Numbered from the stretch's first letter, positions 24,914 to 36,910 are shown. The stretch is DNA of 64,000 nt from Tamarix chinensis (GCA_030549775.1 CM060175.1:105641422-105705421); one strand, 5' to 3'. A program made the numbers and translations. The notes: generated by a model from the letters alone, not told the origin.

Positions 24914-26478
24914 AATGGCAATTATAATCTTTATTTCTGTTTTTGATGTTGTTTATATAGATATATATATAGTAATGTGTTTGCATACATGTGCCTTGTT
25001 TTCTAATTTTGTGATCTTGTGTTTGTTTGTTTTGTTCGTGTCTAGACAAGAAGTGTTAGATTTGATTTATTCATTCACCGGGTATGAAAAGTAATGGGAC
25101 TAAATCTTTTTACAAAGGCTATTTTAAATCATAATAATTGATTTGATCACCATCTTCCTAAACCTTAAAAATAGAAATTGAGATTGTGATAGTGATGAGG
25201 GAAGGAAAGTTAGAATGGTTAGGAATCAATCCATGCATTGATTATGAATGAGATGAAATGAAATTCAAAGATTGGTGGATATAACATTGTGAGCGCTTGA
25301 GCCTATTCTTTGGATACATTGCTTATCCAAAATATATTTTTCTTTTGTGTGTGTTCTCCAACGATATGTGAAACTAGAATTTGCCATTTGTTCTCTTCAA
25401 GACTGCATAGAACTTTAGGATATTTGAAAATGATAAAGGCACTCTTCTTTCTTTGTTAGCTACAAGACCAAATAGCTCACCTTGAAAATTGTTATCCATT
25501 GCATAAACCCTTTGAGTCTAAAGCCTTATTCTATTGATCTAACCTTTATTAACAACTAATCTCCATATGTATTTTCTTTCCTTACTCTATGACTAGTGGA
25601 GCAATATTTTTAAGGAGAACTTTTGTTTGTTAATAAGGTGAAATCTAAGTATGGGGGTGTGGATATCATAAAAAAAATGGAGGAAGTAGCTAAGCATTTT
25701 TCTTCTTAAAAAAAATGAAAAGAAGAAGAAGGAGAAGAAGAAGAAGAAGAAGAGAATAAAATTTCATGTCTTTTGATGTTATTTGGTTGAATGGAAGGGT
25801 TTGAAATTATTTAAAAAAAATTATAAAAAAAAAAAGAAAAAGAAAAAGGGGGAAGTGAAGTAAAGGAGAAGAGGAGGAATTGTGATTTATTTGAAATAAA
25901 GAAATTGCTTCTCTAGTTGGTAGAGTCTAGCTACAATCCCAAAATTCCTTCCCACCTTAGAACCCTAGCCCCATGACAACCAAATTTGAAGACCTTTTGA
26001 TTCTTATATACTTTAGTTCTTTTCAGTGGTGGCGAATTGAGAATAATGGCAAACATATGGGCGATCATTATCATTTGGAGAAGATTTGAGAGTAAACACA
26101 TCATACCCTATACACATAAGAGTGAGCATTTTCACTTACCGAAAGTAAGCATCTACCAATATAAATTTCATTAATCTTGATCTAAATTTGCATGGTGAGA
26201 TACTAACTATATTAGCTCTCATTCCCTAACCACTTGAGCATTTGATAAGACTATTCATAAGGTGTGTTAGATATGTGATCCAAAATATTTTCAACATTGT
26301 GATTTTATGATTCTTAAGTGTTTTAAGTCCCAATGCATTGCTAAACTCTATGAATGAATAAATCCAATCTTATATTTCTTGTAGTTTAGGACTTATCTCA
26401 TTTGTAATCCTTGATGTTTCTTTTGTGCATGACATGATGTTGCTTGAGGACAAGCAACGATTTAAGCATGGGGGTATT
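24914..26478 (+). other. Non-coding interior of the LTR element
   Basis: AT-rich, with a purine block (GAAGAA runs, about 25650-25885) and no gag-pol similarity that I can see. It ends TTTAAGCATGGGGGTATT, the purine-rich primer for plus-strand synthesis. Confidence 0.85.
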
Positions 26479-27989
26479 TGATATATGAGATTTATATGTT
26501 ATTTTGCTAAGTAAAAATGTCATTTATTCCTCATTATTTTTATAACATTTAATCTTTTCTCGAGCTTTTCTCTTTTGGATAGATTTTGCAGGAAAAGATA
26601 AAAATGAAGAAATTCAAAGGAGAAATCAATGAAAAGAGAAAAGGAAGCAAAGAACACATCAAGAGATATGGAATCAATGGAAGAAAAGACTAGAAATGAA
26701 GAATATATATCAAAGGGAAGATTGTGTTGAAATTTCATGAAGAAATAATGAAGAAACAAGAAACACGGCCCCCCCGTGTTTATGAAACACGGCCCGTGTT
26801 TTTCTATCAGCACACAAATTTCAGCACTTAAAAATCAGCATTTGGCAGATTTCAGCACTTAAAAATACGGGGGTCCCGTGTTTTCTAACACGGACCGTGT
26901 TTCTCTCAACTTCTGTAACCGTTCGCGCAACGTTTCCCCGATATATTTCTAAAGTTTGAACATTCGAAAAGGTGGTTCGGGGGAGTTCGAGAATGGGATT
27001 TTCTCTTTCTCTCTATACTCTCTAGATACCACATGTAATTTGTAATTCCAATTCTCTTTCTCTCCATTGTATTCAATTGAACAATCAACAATCTGCAATT
27101 CAATTCGATAAGTTCTTCTTCATTCCTCTTTTAATTGCAAGTTTTGATTTTTGATTGAATGCAATTCAATTCTCTTTGTTGTATGATTATTTTTCTTGTG
27201 TTTAGTGTTTCATTGTTAATTTATTTATAAGCATTGATGTTAATTATAGATTATTGCATTTAATTGTGTGTTACTGCAATTATGTAGATAATATAAGGTA
27301 GGAGGATTTGATGATGGAATTAGGGTTTTGGATTTTGAATTCATGATTCTAGATGGAATTTAATTGAATTGATGGACGGAATTGAATGATCTCGCATCAT
27401 AGATTAAGAATTTAAACTAATTAGACTGATCACCTATCTAGTTTAGAGCTTAATCTACGCTAAGATAACGGAATTAACACGTAATTGTTAATTAATGTTT
27501 CTAGAGTAGCAAAAGATTAATTATTAATCTTGTCCATTAATTCGTTCGATTGCATGATCCGAGCTTGTGTGATTATGGTCGTAGTTGACTGCTTTCCATT
27601 CGTAATGCTGCCATTAATTGAATCTAGTGTTCTTAACCTAGGTTATTAATTGGTTAGGTGATAAATTGAGAGCTTATTCAATTTATTAAAATTGAGAGAA
27701 AGCAAAGAGATGAATTATTATGAGTTTTTACAAGTCAACGTTAAATGATTTAGAATCTTTCGTTTCTCCATGATTATTTGATATCCTAATTCCATAATCA
27801 ATGCCTTCCTGTCCTTATTCATTAATTAGTGAGTACAATGTTTTATTATTTATCCATAGTTTAGATATTGATGATAGAATTATTGATTATATTCCATTCC
27901 TTGTGGGTTCGACTCCTTCTTGCCATATACTACGTATTTGGAAATTAGGATTTATTTATTAAATTTGTTGTGCATACGACAGTGCATCA
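26479..27989 (+). repeat. 3' LTR of the non-autonomous LTR element
   Basis: 1511 bp, identical by eye to the left LTR except for a cluster of about twelve substitutions at the equivalent of 24559-24712. Followed by the duplicated TCCCT. Confidence 0.95.
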
Positions 27990-28003
27990 TCCCTACACAT
28001 TAG

Positions 28004-28504
28004 TATGCTTTTTTTACTTGATTTGCTTATTTATGCATATATTGTGCTTTAATTTTTAAACGTAAATAAAGTTACAATATTATGTATCAAAATTATTTAT
28101 TATGGCATTATGGACGGTGTATATGAGGAGAGGCAAAAAAAGGTGTGCTAGACCTAAGGAATGTTGAGTATGAGCTTGTAATGATATATAGAAAGACAAG
28201 TATTTTGTATTTTATTTCATTTTCAATTAATATCTAATAGAACAATAAGCTAACTAAATTTATTTTACAACATCCACAACAAAAAAAAATGGTAATGATT
28301 ATAGATACTATGTTTGTAGAGTAATAGATCTCATCCTCAAACAAATATGTGAATGTAGATCCAAATCATGTATGTGTTTTTTTTTCGTATTTTTTCATTA
28401 ATTTGTATGGCTTATTAATTAATAACCGAATGACCAAATCCTATTAATTTGTAATTTTTCGGTGGAAGATATGTACGAGGACAGAAATACGCTGATGTTG
28501 AAAT
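28004..28504 (+). pseudogene. CACTA second ORF, distal segment
   Basis: CACTA sequence resumes after the MITE duplication. Coding resemblance is weak except at about 28460-28504, where the frame RYVRGQKYADVE runs into the L1 target duplication and continues at 33677 with DKVRDE (28492-28504 is repeated at 33664-33676). Intron or non-coding DNA probably makes up much of 28004-28280. Confidence 0.55.
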
Positions 28505-28536
28505 ATTTTTTTTAAATTAAGTATAACTGCATATCA

Positions 28537-31500
28537 TCAAGAAGAATTACAAATGAAGTTGTAGAATTGATCTACCATCCCTACCATACATCTAAACTTA
28601 TCACTCATACTAGGGTGAGTACATAGAGAAGACATAATCAAGGTAATTTGATGAGCTACCCTTTTCAAATCCCAAGCTACATTTGAAATTTTTTTACCAT
28701 TCCTAGCCTTCCAAACTTCATAGAAAGCTACTGCATAAAAACAAGAATAAAATTGAGCCTTTGTTGCACCTCTACATCTAACTCTGGAGAAGTATCTTAG
28801 CAAATCCTACCAAGATCTGTGGCTCTTCCTTTCCCTACAAGCTTTACTAATAGCAAACCAAACCTTCTTCAACACAGGACAATGGCAAAATAAATGTGAA
28901 ATGGCTTCCTCCTGGGAGCAAAAGCAGCATTGCAAACTGATGGATGGAACAAGGTTGATTAAGATATCTTTGGTAGGAAGCCTGGAGAGAGCATCTAACT
29001 AGAAAATAAACTTATGTTTTGGTGCTGCTGGGTTGGACCACACAACTCTCCACCAACCTACTTTAGGAGTTGAAAAATGAATGGCTTCATATACCTCTGT
29101 AATCTGATAGGAATGATCCCTCTGCCAATGCTGGAATACAGGGAGCATTCTATGCCTTAAACCAAAAAATTTCTTCAGTAGCCCAGAAGTTGTGCAAGGA
29201 AGGTTACAGGAGGCAACTTCTTTCCTTTTTATGTAATAGGAATGAACCCGTTTAATCCATAAGGCATCCTCCTTCTAAGTGATCTGCCATAAACGTTTCC
29301 CCACTGCTACCACATTCCAGGAATATAGGTCCAACATACCAAATCCCCCCTCCTTCTTAGGTAAACATACCACCTTCCAAGCTACTAAAGCTCTCTTAGT
29401 CTGAGATACTTTCCCTAACAAAAGAAAAGCCCTGCATAACCCCACAACTTTATGCACAATCTTCTTAGGAAGAAGAAATACCTGACTCTAGTAATTTGTT
29501 ATGCCAAAAATGACTGATTTTAATAATTGCATTTTTCCTGCATAAGATAGCAATTTATTAGCCCAATGATGAAGCCTGCCTGAGATTTTATGAATCAACA
29601 CCATCATATCTGCAGCCTTTACCTTTGAGGCATCCAAAGGGACCCCCAAATATTTAAATCGAAACTTCCCCTCCTGAAACTGAAGATGGGAAAATATAGA
29701 GCTCTTCAGCACCTGGTCTGCACCACCCATAAAAATCCTACTCTTACCAGGACTAACATAAAGCCCTAAAGCAAAAGAAAATTCAGATAAAATATCCCTA
29801 ATAGCCTTCACATAAGATACATTAGCTTTGCAGAAAACCAACACGTCATCAGCAAAAGCTAAGCTGATAATCCCTAATTTCTTGCATTTAGGATGGACTT
29901 GGAAGTCCTCCTTTCCCCGTAAAGCTTGGAACTGTTTGCGGAGATACTTCATCACAATGACAAACAAAAATGAAGACAAATTATCCCCTACCTTAGCCCA
30001 TTTTTCCCCCTGAAAGGAGGTTGCAAGATATTATTGACACACAAAGAATAAGAAATAGAAGACACACATGCCATTAGCACCTTGACAAAATGTAAAGGAA
30101 AGTACAAACCAAGCATGACCTTCTCTAAAAAGATCCAATTTACAGAATCTTATACTTTCCTCATATCCACTTTGATCATACATCTTGGAGAAATATGCTT
30201 CCTGTTATACATATACAGTAACTCATGAGCTAATAAGACATTATCTCCTATCCTTCTCCCCTTAACAAAACCCGACTGTGAAGCATGGATAATAACAGGT
30301 AAAAATTTTTGCAATCTTCCTACTAAAACTTTTGCCAAAACCTTATATACCACATTGCAACATGCAATAGGTCTAAAATTAGCTATCTCTTGTGCATTCT
30401 CTGATTTTGGAATAAGAACTAGCTTTGTATCACCCATGAAGTAAGGAACAGGAGCTGTTTGAAATACCCTCCTTACCAAAAGCCATAGATCATCCCCCAA
30501 CCCATTCCATGCTACCTTATAAAACCCTACAGTAAACCCATCAGGAATTGGTGCATTATAGTGTCCAATAGACCACAAAGCATCTTTAACTTCCACCACT
30601 GAAATGGGTCTGAGTAACTCATGTTGATGAGCCACACGTAAACTTGGACCCTGCAAAAAAAAAACCTCCTCTATGACACTTCCTGAAGCATGGCTGCCAT
30701 TCCCCAAAATATCAGAGTAGAAGGACATAAAAACTTTAGCAATTCCAGCACTCTCTGAACACCATTGACCATCACTGAGCTTTACTTTCCTTATAACACT
30801 CTGTTTCTGTCTAGCTTTCATAATAGAGAAAAAGAAATGGGAATTGGAACCCCCCAAATTCAGCCATTTTGATACCTGATTTCTATTTCAAGAAACTTTC
30901 TTCACATCTTGCATAAAACTCATACTGCTGCAGGTATAATTTCTCTTCTTGTTTTAGTGATAAATTATGAGGTTACTGGACCAGTGCTTCTTGACTCCTT
31001 TTCAACTTTACCCTAGCCTCCTGTACCCTAGAGGAAATTCCTCCAAACTTATCCTTGTTAAGGGAATTCAACTTATACTTTACCTCCTTTAAATTGGCAT
31101 GAAAACTCTTATGGTCAGAGCCTGCTGGAGACTGCTTCCAAATATCAGCCACCAAAGGAAGAAAACATGGATCTAGAGTCCACATATCATAAAATTTAAA
31201 ATAACCCCTAAACTGAGGCCTATTCTCGTCTAAAGAGATCACAGCAGGACAATGATCTGAAAAAAGAGTCTCCTTAAACTCAGCATAAGACAAAGCACCA
31301 TGAGAAGACCAAGTTAAGTTAACCATTGCCTTATCCAACTTGGCCATAATTAAATTTTCAGCCAAACTTCTATTTGACCAAGTAAACTTCAAGCCAGTGA
31401 AAGCTAAATCTTGAATTAATAAAGAATTACAACAATCTCTAGCTTTTGATACATTACTAAGATTAATTACATTACCTTGAAATTTCTCTGCTGGCTGTAA

Positions 31501-31854
31501 CACAACATTAAAATCCCCCATCACAATCCAAGGATCATCCTCAACTTTATGCTCTTGAATCCATTGCCAGAGAGCCCTTCTATTAACTCCAGAATTAAAA
31601 CCATAGACTAAGGATGCAAATAAAGTCACATTGGAACGAACTGCAGACATAAAAACATGCACAGATTGCTCACTACATGCTAAAAGTTGTACATCCCAAA
31701 TCTCTCTATCCCAAATGCACCAAATCCTCCCATTAGAATGGGACACATAGTTATCAAGCCTCCCCCACTGCTTACCAAGCTTTACACAAATTCCATCAGC
31801 TTTATTACACTTCACCCTAGTTTCCAATAGCCCCATAAAAGACATTTTATGCAC
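28537..31854 (-). pseudogene. L1 ORF2: endonuclease, reverse transcriptase and zf-RVT
   Basis: The open piece 31854-30973 has the endonuclease landmarks GLLETR, MGDFNVV and FSDHCP. Reverse transcriptase follows in 30857-29488, with LVLIPKS, NFRPIACCN, SGFVKGR and the catalytic FADD (about 29850). A stop replaces the Tyr of the first catalytic block at about 30151 (KVDMRKV then stop). Zinc-binding zf-RVT text (CCFCSQEEAISHLFCHCP) is at about 28870-28930. The 3' ORF piece 28803-28537 ends close to the A tail. In plant L1 elements this protein nicks the target and primes cDNA synthesis; several stops disable it here. Confidence 0.92.
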
Positions 31855-31891
31855 TAATAACTAGTGCCTAAACTCCTTCTGCTTATAGGGC

Positions 31892-33589
31892 TTATTCAGT
31901 CCCCTGACATTCCAAACCCCTAACATTTATAAGCTTCTTGGAAAACTGAGAAGAATGCGGTTCTCCCAACTGCAAAGCACCTTGCTCCTGCATACTCTCT
32001 TCCTGCAGGAAAGCATCACCATCAGTCAATTCCAAATAGGCAAATTGACTTCCAAAACTTCCCATAGCCAATTTCTCCTTTCCTTTTTGAGATCTCCTCT
32101 GCAGCTGAGATCCACTGCCTGGAGTCTTGGAACATCCCTCCCCAGAACAAAGGTTTGCCACTTGATCATCCCCTCCCCTTGTCTCTAAACATCTGGTGGT
32201 CTCTAGCATTTCTTTATCCCCTTCCTTTGAATAGTCCTCCTCACTGTTTTGAGCCACAGACTTCCCTTGATTCACCTTCCTCCACTACTTAGCCACCTGA
32301 CCAGCCTTGGATTCCCCTCAGCAATAATAGCAGGCCCTGCTGCCTGCACCAAATGCTTTGAAACCTTCCTACATTTCGCAAAAAAATTACCCGCTTCATG
32401 ACATACCTCACAGAACGCAGGCCTCCATTCATACATAATCTTCTGGGACAACACAGCACCATCTGGATCCACCAGCTCCATTGACTCCACTTGTTTTTTC
32501 AAAACATCCACCTCAACCAACATACGAGCATAGGAAATTCTTTCTAACCTTCCTGCATTTCTCAAAAAAATGACCCGCTTCATGACATACCTCACAGAAC
32601 GCAGGCCTCCATTCATACATAATCTTCTGGGACAACACAACACCATCTAGATCCACCAGCTCCACTGACTCCACTTGTTTTTTCAAAACATCCACCTCAA
32701 CTAACATATGAGCATAGGAAATTCTTTCTCTCGCTAAGGTGATACCATCCAAAAACAAAGGTCTACCCACTGCACTTCTAATCCTACTCAAGGAGTCGAC
32801 ATCCCAATAGTCCAAAGGAAGATTCATAAGCTTCACCCATAAAGGCATGAATTGGAACTTCTCCTTGGTAAACTGGAACCTCCTATGCCACTCTTTTAGA
32901 ATAAATGGCCGATTAAAGAAAGACCAATAAGGTTTGGTCAGAACCCAATCTCTATCCTCCTTACAATTGAACTTGAACACTACAAAACCCTATTCATGCA
33001 GCAACACCTTTTGTTCTTTCACACAAGCCCATTTCCTTTTGACATAGCCAACCGTTTGGGACAAGGTAGGTCTGAAACCAATTACATACCCTATAATCGC
33101 CCATTACCAATCTTTACAATTGTTATCTACCTTGTCCTTCTGCAAAGAAACTTGAATTTTATCCCCTACAAGCACTGGAGGGATGTAACTCAGGGTGGCC
33201 CCTCTAGAAGGAATCCTATTGGCTAAAACCATGTCCTTCCAGGTTTTCTTATCAACCACCAAACCGTCAGCCTCATGAACTCTTGCTGCCTCCTGAATCC
33301 TATGATCTCCGGCTAAAACTAGACCATTCATATTCCTTACATCTTTTCTTGAACCCTCGATAGCCTCCTTTTGAATCGAACTAACAACCCTATTTGTAGG
33401 GGCTCGATCAATGTCCTCGTTTGCATAAAACCTGCATGCATCCCCATCCTATGTAGAGACCTGATCCGAACCTTGGATAGCCCCTGGAATATCAACCAAT
33501 GAATCCCTGATCCCAGCACCTATCTTCGAACTCTCTGACGCCATCTTCTTCTTCTTGGTCGCAACTATAACACTACTCGTGTGAGCCAT
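31892..33589 (-). pseudogene. L1 ORF1 (DUF4283 / zinc-knuckle), with internal duplication
   Basis: Starts at an ATG at 33589 (MAHTSSVIV), with a stop after about 46 codons. DUF4283-like text covers about 33000-32750 (VLTKPYWSFFNRPFIL and PLWVKLMNLPL). A CCHC knuckle CEVCHEAGHFFEKC lies at about 32560-32600, and a second copy CEVCHEAGNFFAKC at about 32375-32415, produced by a 184-bp tandem duplication. Because 184 is not divisible by three the second copy shifts frame. ORF1 proteins of this type bind the element's RNA. Confidence 0.85.
32360..32727 (-). repeat. 184-bp tandem duplication inside L1 ORF1
   Basis: The text containing CCGCTTCATGACATACCTCA appears at 32391 and again at 32575. About 184 bp on each side are near-identical, with scattered substitutions. 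Each unit carries one zinc knuckle. Confidence 0.9.
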
Positions 33590-33676
33590 GGAGGAGGAGA
33601 GAGGAGAGAGCATTTAGGGTTTTATTCCATGTGATGATGTATATGGGTTAGTTGTTATACACACTGATGTTGAAAT

Positions 33677-34568
33677 TGATAAAGTTAGAGATGAATGAGC
33701 CAAGTTTGTGCGCTCACACACTTGGTATTAAGGATATACATGCATTTTATAGTTTATATATCATATGTATTATGTTCTTCTATGTAGTTGGAGATGCACA
33801 TACATGCATGCAAGTGTTTATTAGCTATTAATGGATAGGTTATATATATATATATATATGAACTTTGATTAGAGTGTAGAGCTACCAACTAGTGGTATGC
33901 CTACTAATTTCCATTCCTAGGAGGAAGATACATATGAATTGGTGTTGTTTTACATATTACATATTTGGTAAATATTCAAACATATAACTATTTATGTGGG
34001 ATAGAACAAAATTGAGCAATTTATATAAAAAAAAAATTACATTTTAATAAAGGTTCTTTCCTAAACTGTTATTCAAACCCTAATGTATTATATATTTCAG
34101 TAGTTTTTAATAATAAGTTTAACCAAAACCACTATTAAAACTATGTTATTAAAACTAAGTTTTAATAATAGTTATTATAAAAAATAATTGACTAATGGTG
34201 AATTAGATGCTCATTACATACTAATTAGGGTTTAATTACTACATTATTGCATATTCAATGTCAACATGTACATTTAAATGATGGTTTTGGATGAAAACCA
34301 TTATTACATCATGCATTCAATGCTAATTATTAATTATTTATGATTTTAAATAATTTTTTATTGGGAATTGTTAAGATTTTTCAGGGTTCTAAGGTTATTA
34401 AATCGTTATTAAAACCACTAATTTGACCTAAATTTTATGAAATTTTTTAGATTTTTTATGACTATTTTAGAACCTTGATTAATTCCTTAATAAAACTCTA
34501 TTCAATAAAGGTCTAAATTTATTATTTAAACCCTTTTAAAACTGCTATCAAAAACCTTTTCTACGGTG
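33677..34568 (+). mobile_element. CACTA ORF tail and 3' subterminal/terminal region
   Basis: Coding resemblance runs to about 33735 (DKVRDE then stop, AKFVRSHTWY). The rest is non-coding, with an (AT)n tract near 33842-33860 and many copies of TTATTAAAAC-like motifs in both orientations at 34030-34560, typical of CACTA subterminal zones. The terminus is TTTTCTACGGTG, followed by GTG, which might be the 3-bp target duplication, though the left side is missing. Confidence 0.65.
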
Positions 34569-35560
34569 GTGCGTGTTCATTGAAGATGTTGATGAGAAGT
34601 TTGACTACAAGTTGTATGATATAGTATTCAAGAATATCACCTAAAGTAGAGATGTTGTGTTCTTAGAGGACTAAAACATTAAATACTTCACAAATGATGT
34701 GAGGATGGAGGCATACATCGATGACCTAGTGGAGTCCAATGATTTGAGGTAGGTGGGTTGATAGAAGCTGATTCAAAAGGGGTGGCCGAAGCACATTCTG
34801 ACTTAGATGAAGAGATGCCGAGGCATTAGGTTGAGGTAATAGAATGTGGAGATTGAGAGCCTGAGCCAATATAAACCTAAGAGTCTAACACACTTAGAGC
34901 TTTATAAGAAGTGGGAAGATCCACTAGAAGATTGAGATTGACAAAGAAGTACCTTGAATTGGACTATGTGTTACTCTTAGACGATCGAGAGCCTCTATGC
35001 TATGATGAGCCCCTCAAAAATACCCATAAGAAGGGGAGAAAGGTTATAACAAAGGAAGAGATGAGATACCTTGAAAAGAACATCACTTAAAGGCTTGTGG
35101 AAATGTTGAGGGGGATAAAGGTCTTGAAAACCAGGTTAGTTTTCAAGATTAAGGATAAGGAAGGCAACATCAACCCGAGGCACAAGGCAAGGTTAATGGT
35201 CAAGGGATTTGACTAAAGCCAAGGGGCTGATTATGATAAAAAAAATTTCTCTGGTGATGAACATGACATCTATCTATATAATTTAGGGATTAGAAGCCAC
35301 TCTAGATTTAAAGGGGGAGCAATTTGGCATGAAAACAACATTCCTACATTGAGACTTCAAAGAGTATGCATATATGAAACACCTAGAGGGGTTTGAGGGG
35401 GAGAGAAGAGAGGGTATGGTGTGCAAGAAAGTGAAGTGCTTGTATGGACTTAAGTAGGAACTAAGGTGGTGGTATATGAATTTCGAGTCTTTCATGGCTC
35501 AACAAGGGTGCAAGAAAGACATGAGCAGACCATTGTGTTTTTATACAAAGGTTTAGGCCC
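34569..35560 (+). pseudogene. Ty1/copia fragment (integrase linker to reverse transcriptase)
   Basis: Heavily decayed copia text: SRDVVFLED (about 34640), then reverse transcriptase pieces KARLMVKGFD (about 35185-35215), KTTFLH (about 35335), and EGFEGE followed by VKCLYGLK (about 35390-35455). Stops are frequent in every frame. It abuts a truncated gypsy LTR at about 35583. No LTRs of its own are seen. Confidence 0.8.
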
Positions 35561-35654
35561 AATAAATACATCCTTTTACTTCTATACATGACTGACTCCT
35601 ACTATTCTTATCCTCCAACCCTAGTTGACCACCACAACCATAGTTAACCATAGC

Positions 35655-35872
35655 ATACCCTAACACCCATGCAAACCCTAACTCCATGCGAACCCTACTT
35701 CCATGCAAACCCTTCTTCCATGTAAACCCTAGCTCCATGCAAACCCTAGATCCATGAAAACCCTCCTTCCATGCAAACCCTAACACCATGCAAACCCCAA
35801 CTCCATGAAAACCCTAACTCCATGCAAACCCTAACACCATGCAAACCCTAACTCCATGCATACCCTAACTCC
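35655..35872. repeat. CCATGCAAACCCTAA(C) minisatellite in the left LTR
   Basis: About thirteen imperfect 17-18-bp units built on ACCCTAACTCCATGCAA. Several contain AAACCCTAA, the plant telo-box. The same array with fewer units is at 45785-45955 in the other LTR. Confidence 0.9.
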
Positions 35873-36429
35873 ACATTATTACACTCCCCATCATTATTTT
35901 ACAAAACCTATCATGCATGTCTTATGGGCCACACCATACCATAATAATAACACAACCCATACACATAATACACATGCCACAATTTAATGCATGAACCTAC
36001 CTCAACTTCATATCATGCTGCATATATGACAGTTATACAATTACACATAAAATACATTATAATTTCATATCATATGGCATGCATGGAATACAAAACACAT
36101 AACACACAAACGACCTCAGTTACTCATTACCTAAAATTTCACTAGCCTTGGAGCACGCTCCTATACCTCTTTAGGGCTTTAATTGGTCTCACCTATTATG
36201 AGGAAAAAACTAGAATTAGGTTCCCTCCTAAAAATACTATTATTTACTAACTTATCCCAAGACTATGTTTTTAAAGAAAATAATATTATTCTAATAATAA
36301 CTACACGAAATAATACCAAAAATGCTAATAATAATGTTAATATGATTCAAACCGGATGGTAGTATAAGGGCTTCTACCCTCCACCCAAAATAATACTAAA
36401 AATATCATTAAAACATTATTAATAAAATA

Positions 36430-36446
36430 GTACTAATAATAATAAT

Positions 36447-36498
<52 letters not shown>

Positions 36499-36736
36499 AA
36501 TGACTTAAACCAAAAGTAATATAAGGTAGGGTTTTCAACTCTACCCTAAAGTAGTAAAAGTACCATTAGTAATAATAATATTATTATTAATACATATTAT
36601 TTATAATAATATTAAAATAATAATGATAATAATAATAATAGTAATAATAATAATATTAATAATAGAAATGATAGAAATCGAATTATTTTAGTAAAATAGA
36701 GTCTCGTCCCTCTAAGTAAATAATAGTAATAGTAAG

Positions 36737-36767
<31 letters not shown>

Positions 36768-36867
36768 GTAATAATAATAATAATATCATTAATTTGAAAC
36801 TAATAATCTAAATAATTCCTACACACTCTCGACCCTGCCAAGAAATAATAACATTAATATTGCACCA

Positions 36868-36906
<39 letters not shown>

Positions 36907-36910
36907 TGAA
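36430..36910. repeat. AAT trinucleotide microsatellites in the left LTR
   Basis: Three dense AAT/TAA arrays (about 36440-36495, 36560-36660, 36735-36905) separated by short unique pieces. The right LTR has only one short AAT run at 46507-46524. Confidence 0.93.

Larger units (their letters stand above)
23380..27989 (+). mobile_element. Non-autonomous LTR retrotransposon (LARD-like)
   Basis: Two LTRs of exactly 1511 bp (23380-24890 and 26479-27989), each TG...CA, flank a 1588-bp interior. The target duplication TCCCT is perfect (23375-23379 and 27990-27994). A primer site matching tRNA-Asp (24897-24913) and a GGGGG-containing purine tract just before the right LTR give orientation. The interior has no open frame of 60 codons and no gag-pol motif, so it must depend on another element's proteins. 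The same tRNA-Asp primer is used by the Athila-like remnant at 17008, a plausible but unproven helper family. Confidence 0.95.
22877..27995. mobile_element. hAT-type MITE (CCCGA/GGGGA type) split by an LTR element in its last bases
   Basis: The left part, 22877-23379, begins TAGGGATGGAAACGGAAGGG and is full of CCCGA/CCCCATCCC units with an (AT)n core near 23175-23202. The right terminus, TTGCCGTCCCTA, is interrupted after TCCCT by the LTR element at 23380; its final A reappears at 27995 after the duplicated TCCCT. The hAT target duplication is then CATATTAG (22869-22876) and CACATTAG (27996-28003), 7 of 8. The MITE proper is about 504 bp. Confidence 0.85.
28505..33663 (-). mobile_element. Full-length L1 (LINE) retrotransposon
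   Basis: 5.2 kb on the minus strand. A short A-rich tail (8 A) is at the 28505 end. The 13-bp target duplication CTGATGTTGAAAT occurs at 28492-28504 and 33664-33676. A 74-bp leader precedes the ORF1 ATG at 33589. ORF1 (DUF4283 plus zinc knuckle) and ORF2 (endonuclease, reverse transcriptase, zf-RVT) are in standard order. Both ORFs contain stops, so it is inactive but structurally complete. Confidence 0.93.
19936..34568 (+). mobile_element. CACTA (En/Spm-like) transposon, 5'-truncated, with four nested insertions
   Basis: Three separated segments read as one CACTA element: transposase C-terminal half (19950-21406), the second ORF region (21632-22876, 28004-28504) and its tail plus 3' terminus (33677-34568). 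The right end on the minus strand begins CACCGTAGAAAAGG, a CACTA-like terminus, after a subterminal zone rich in TTATTAAAAC units (34030-34560). Nested inside are hAT MITEs at 21407 and 22877, an LTR element at 23380-27989 and an L1 at 28505-33663. Removing the L1 at its target duplication restores one reading frame. The left terminus is missing: CACTA text abuts the Athila-like remnant. Confidence 0.78.

Noticed and set aside
34569..34571. GTG after the CACTA terminus as a 3-bp target duplication
   Set aside because: The left end of the element is absent, so the duplication cannot be confirmed.
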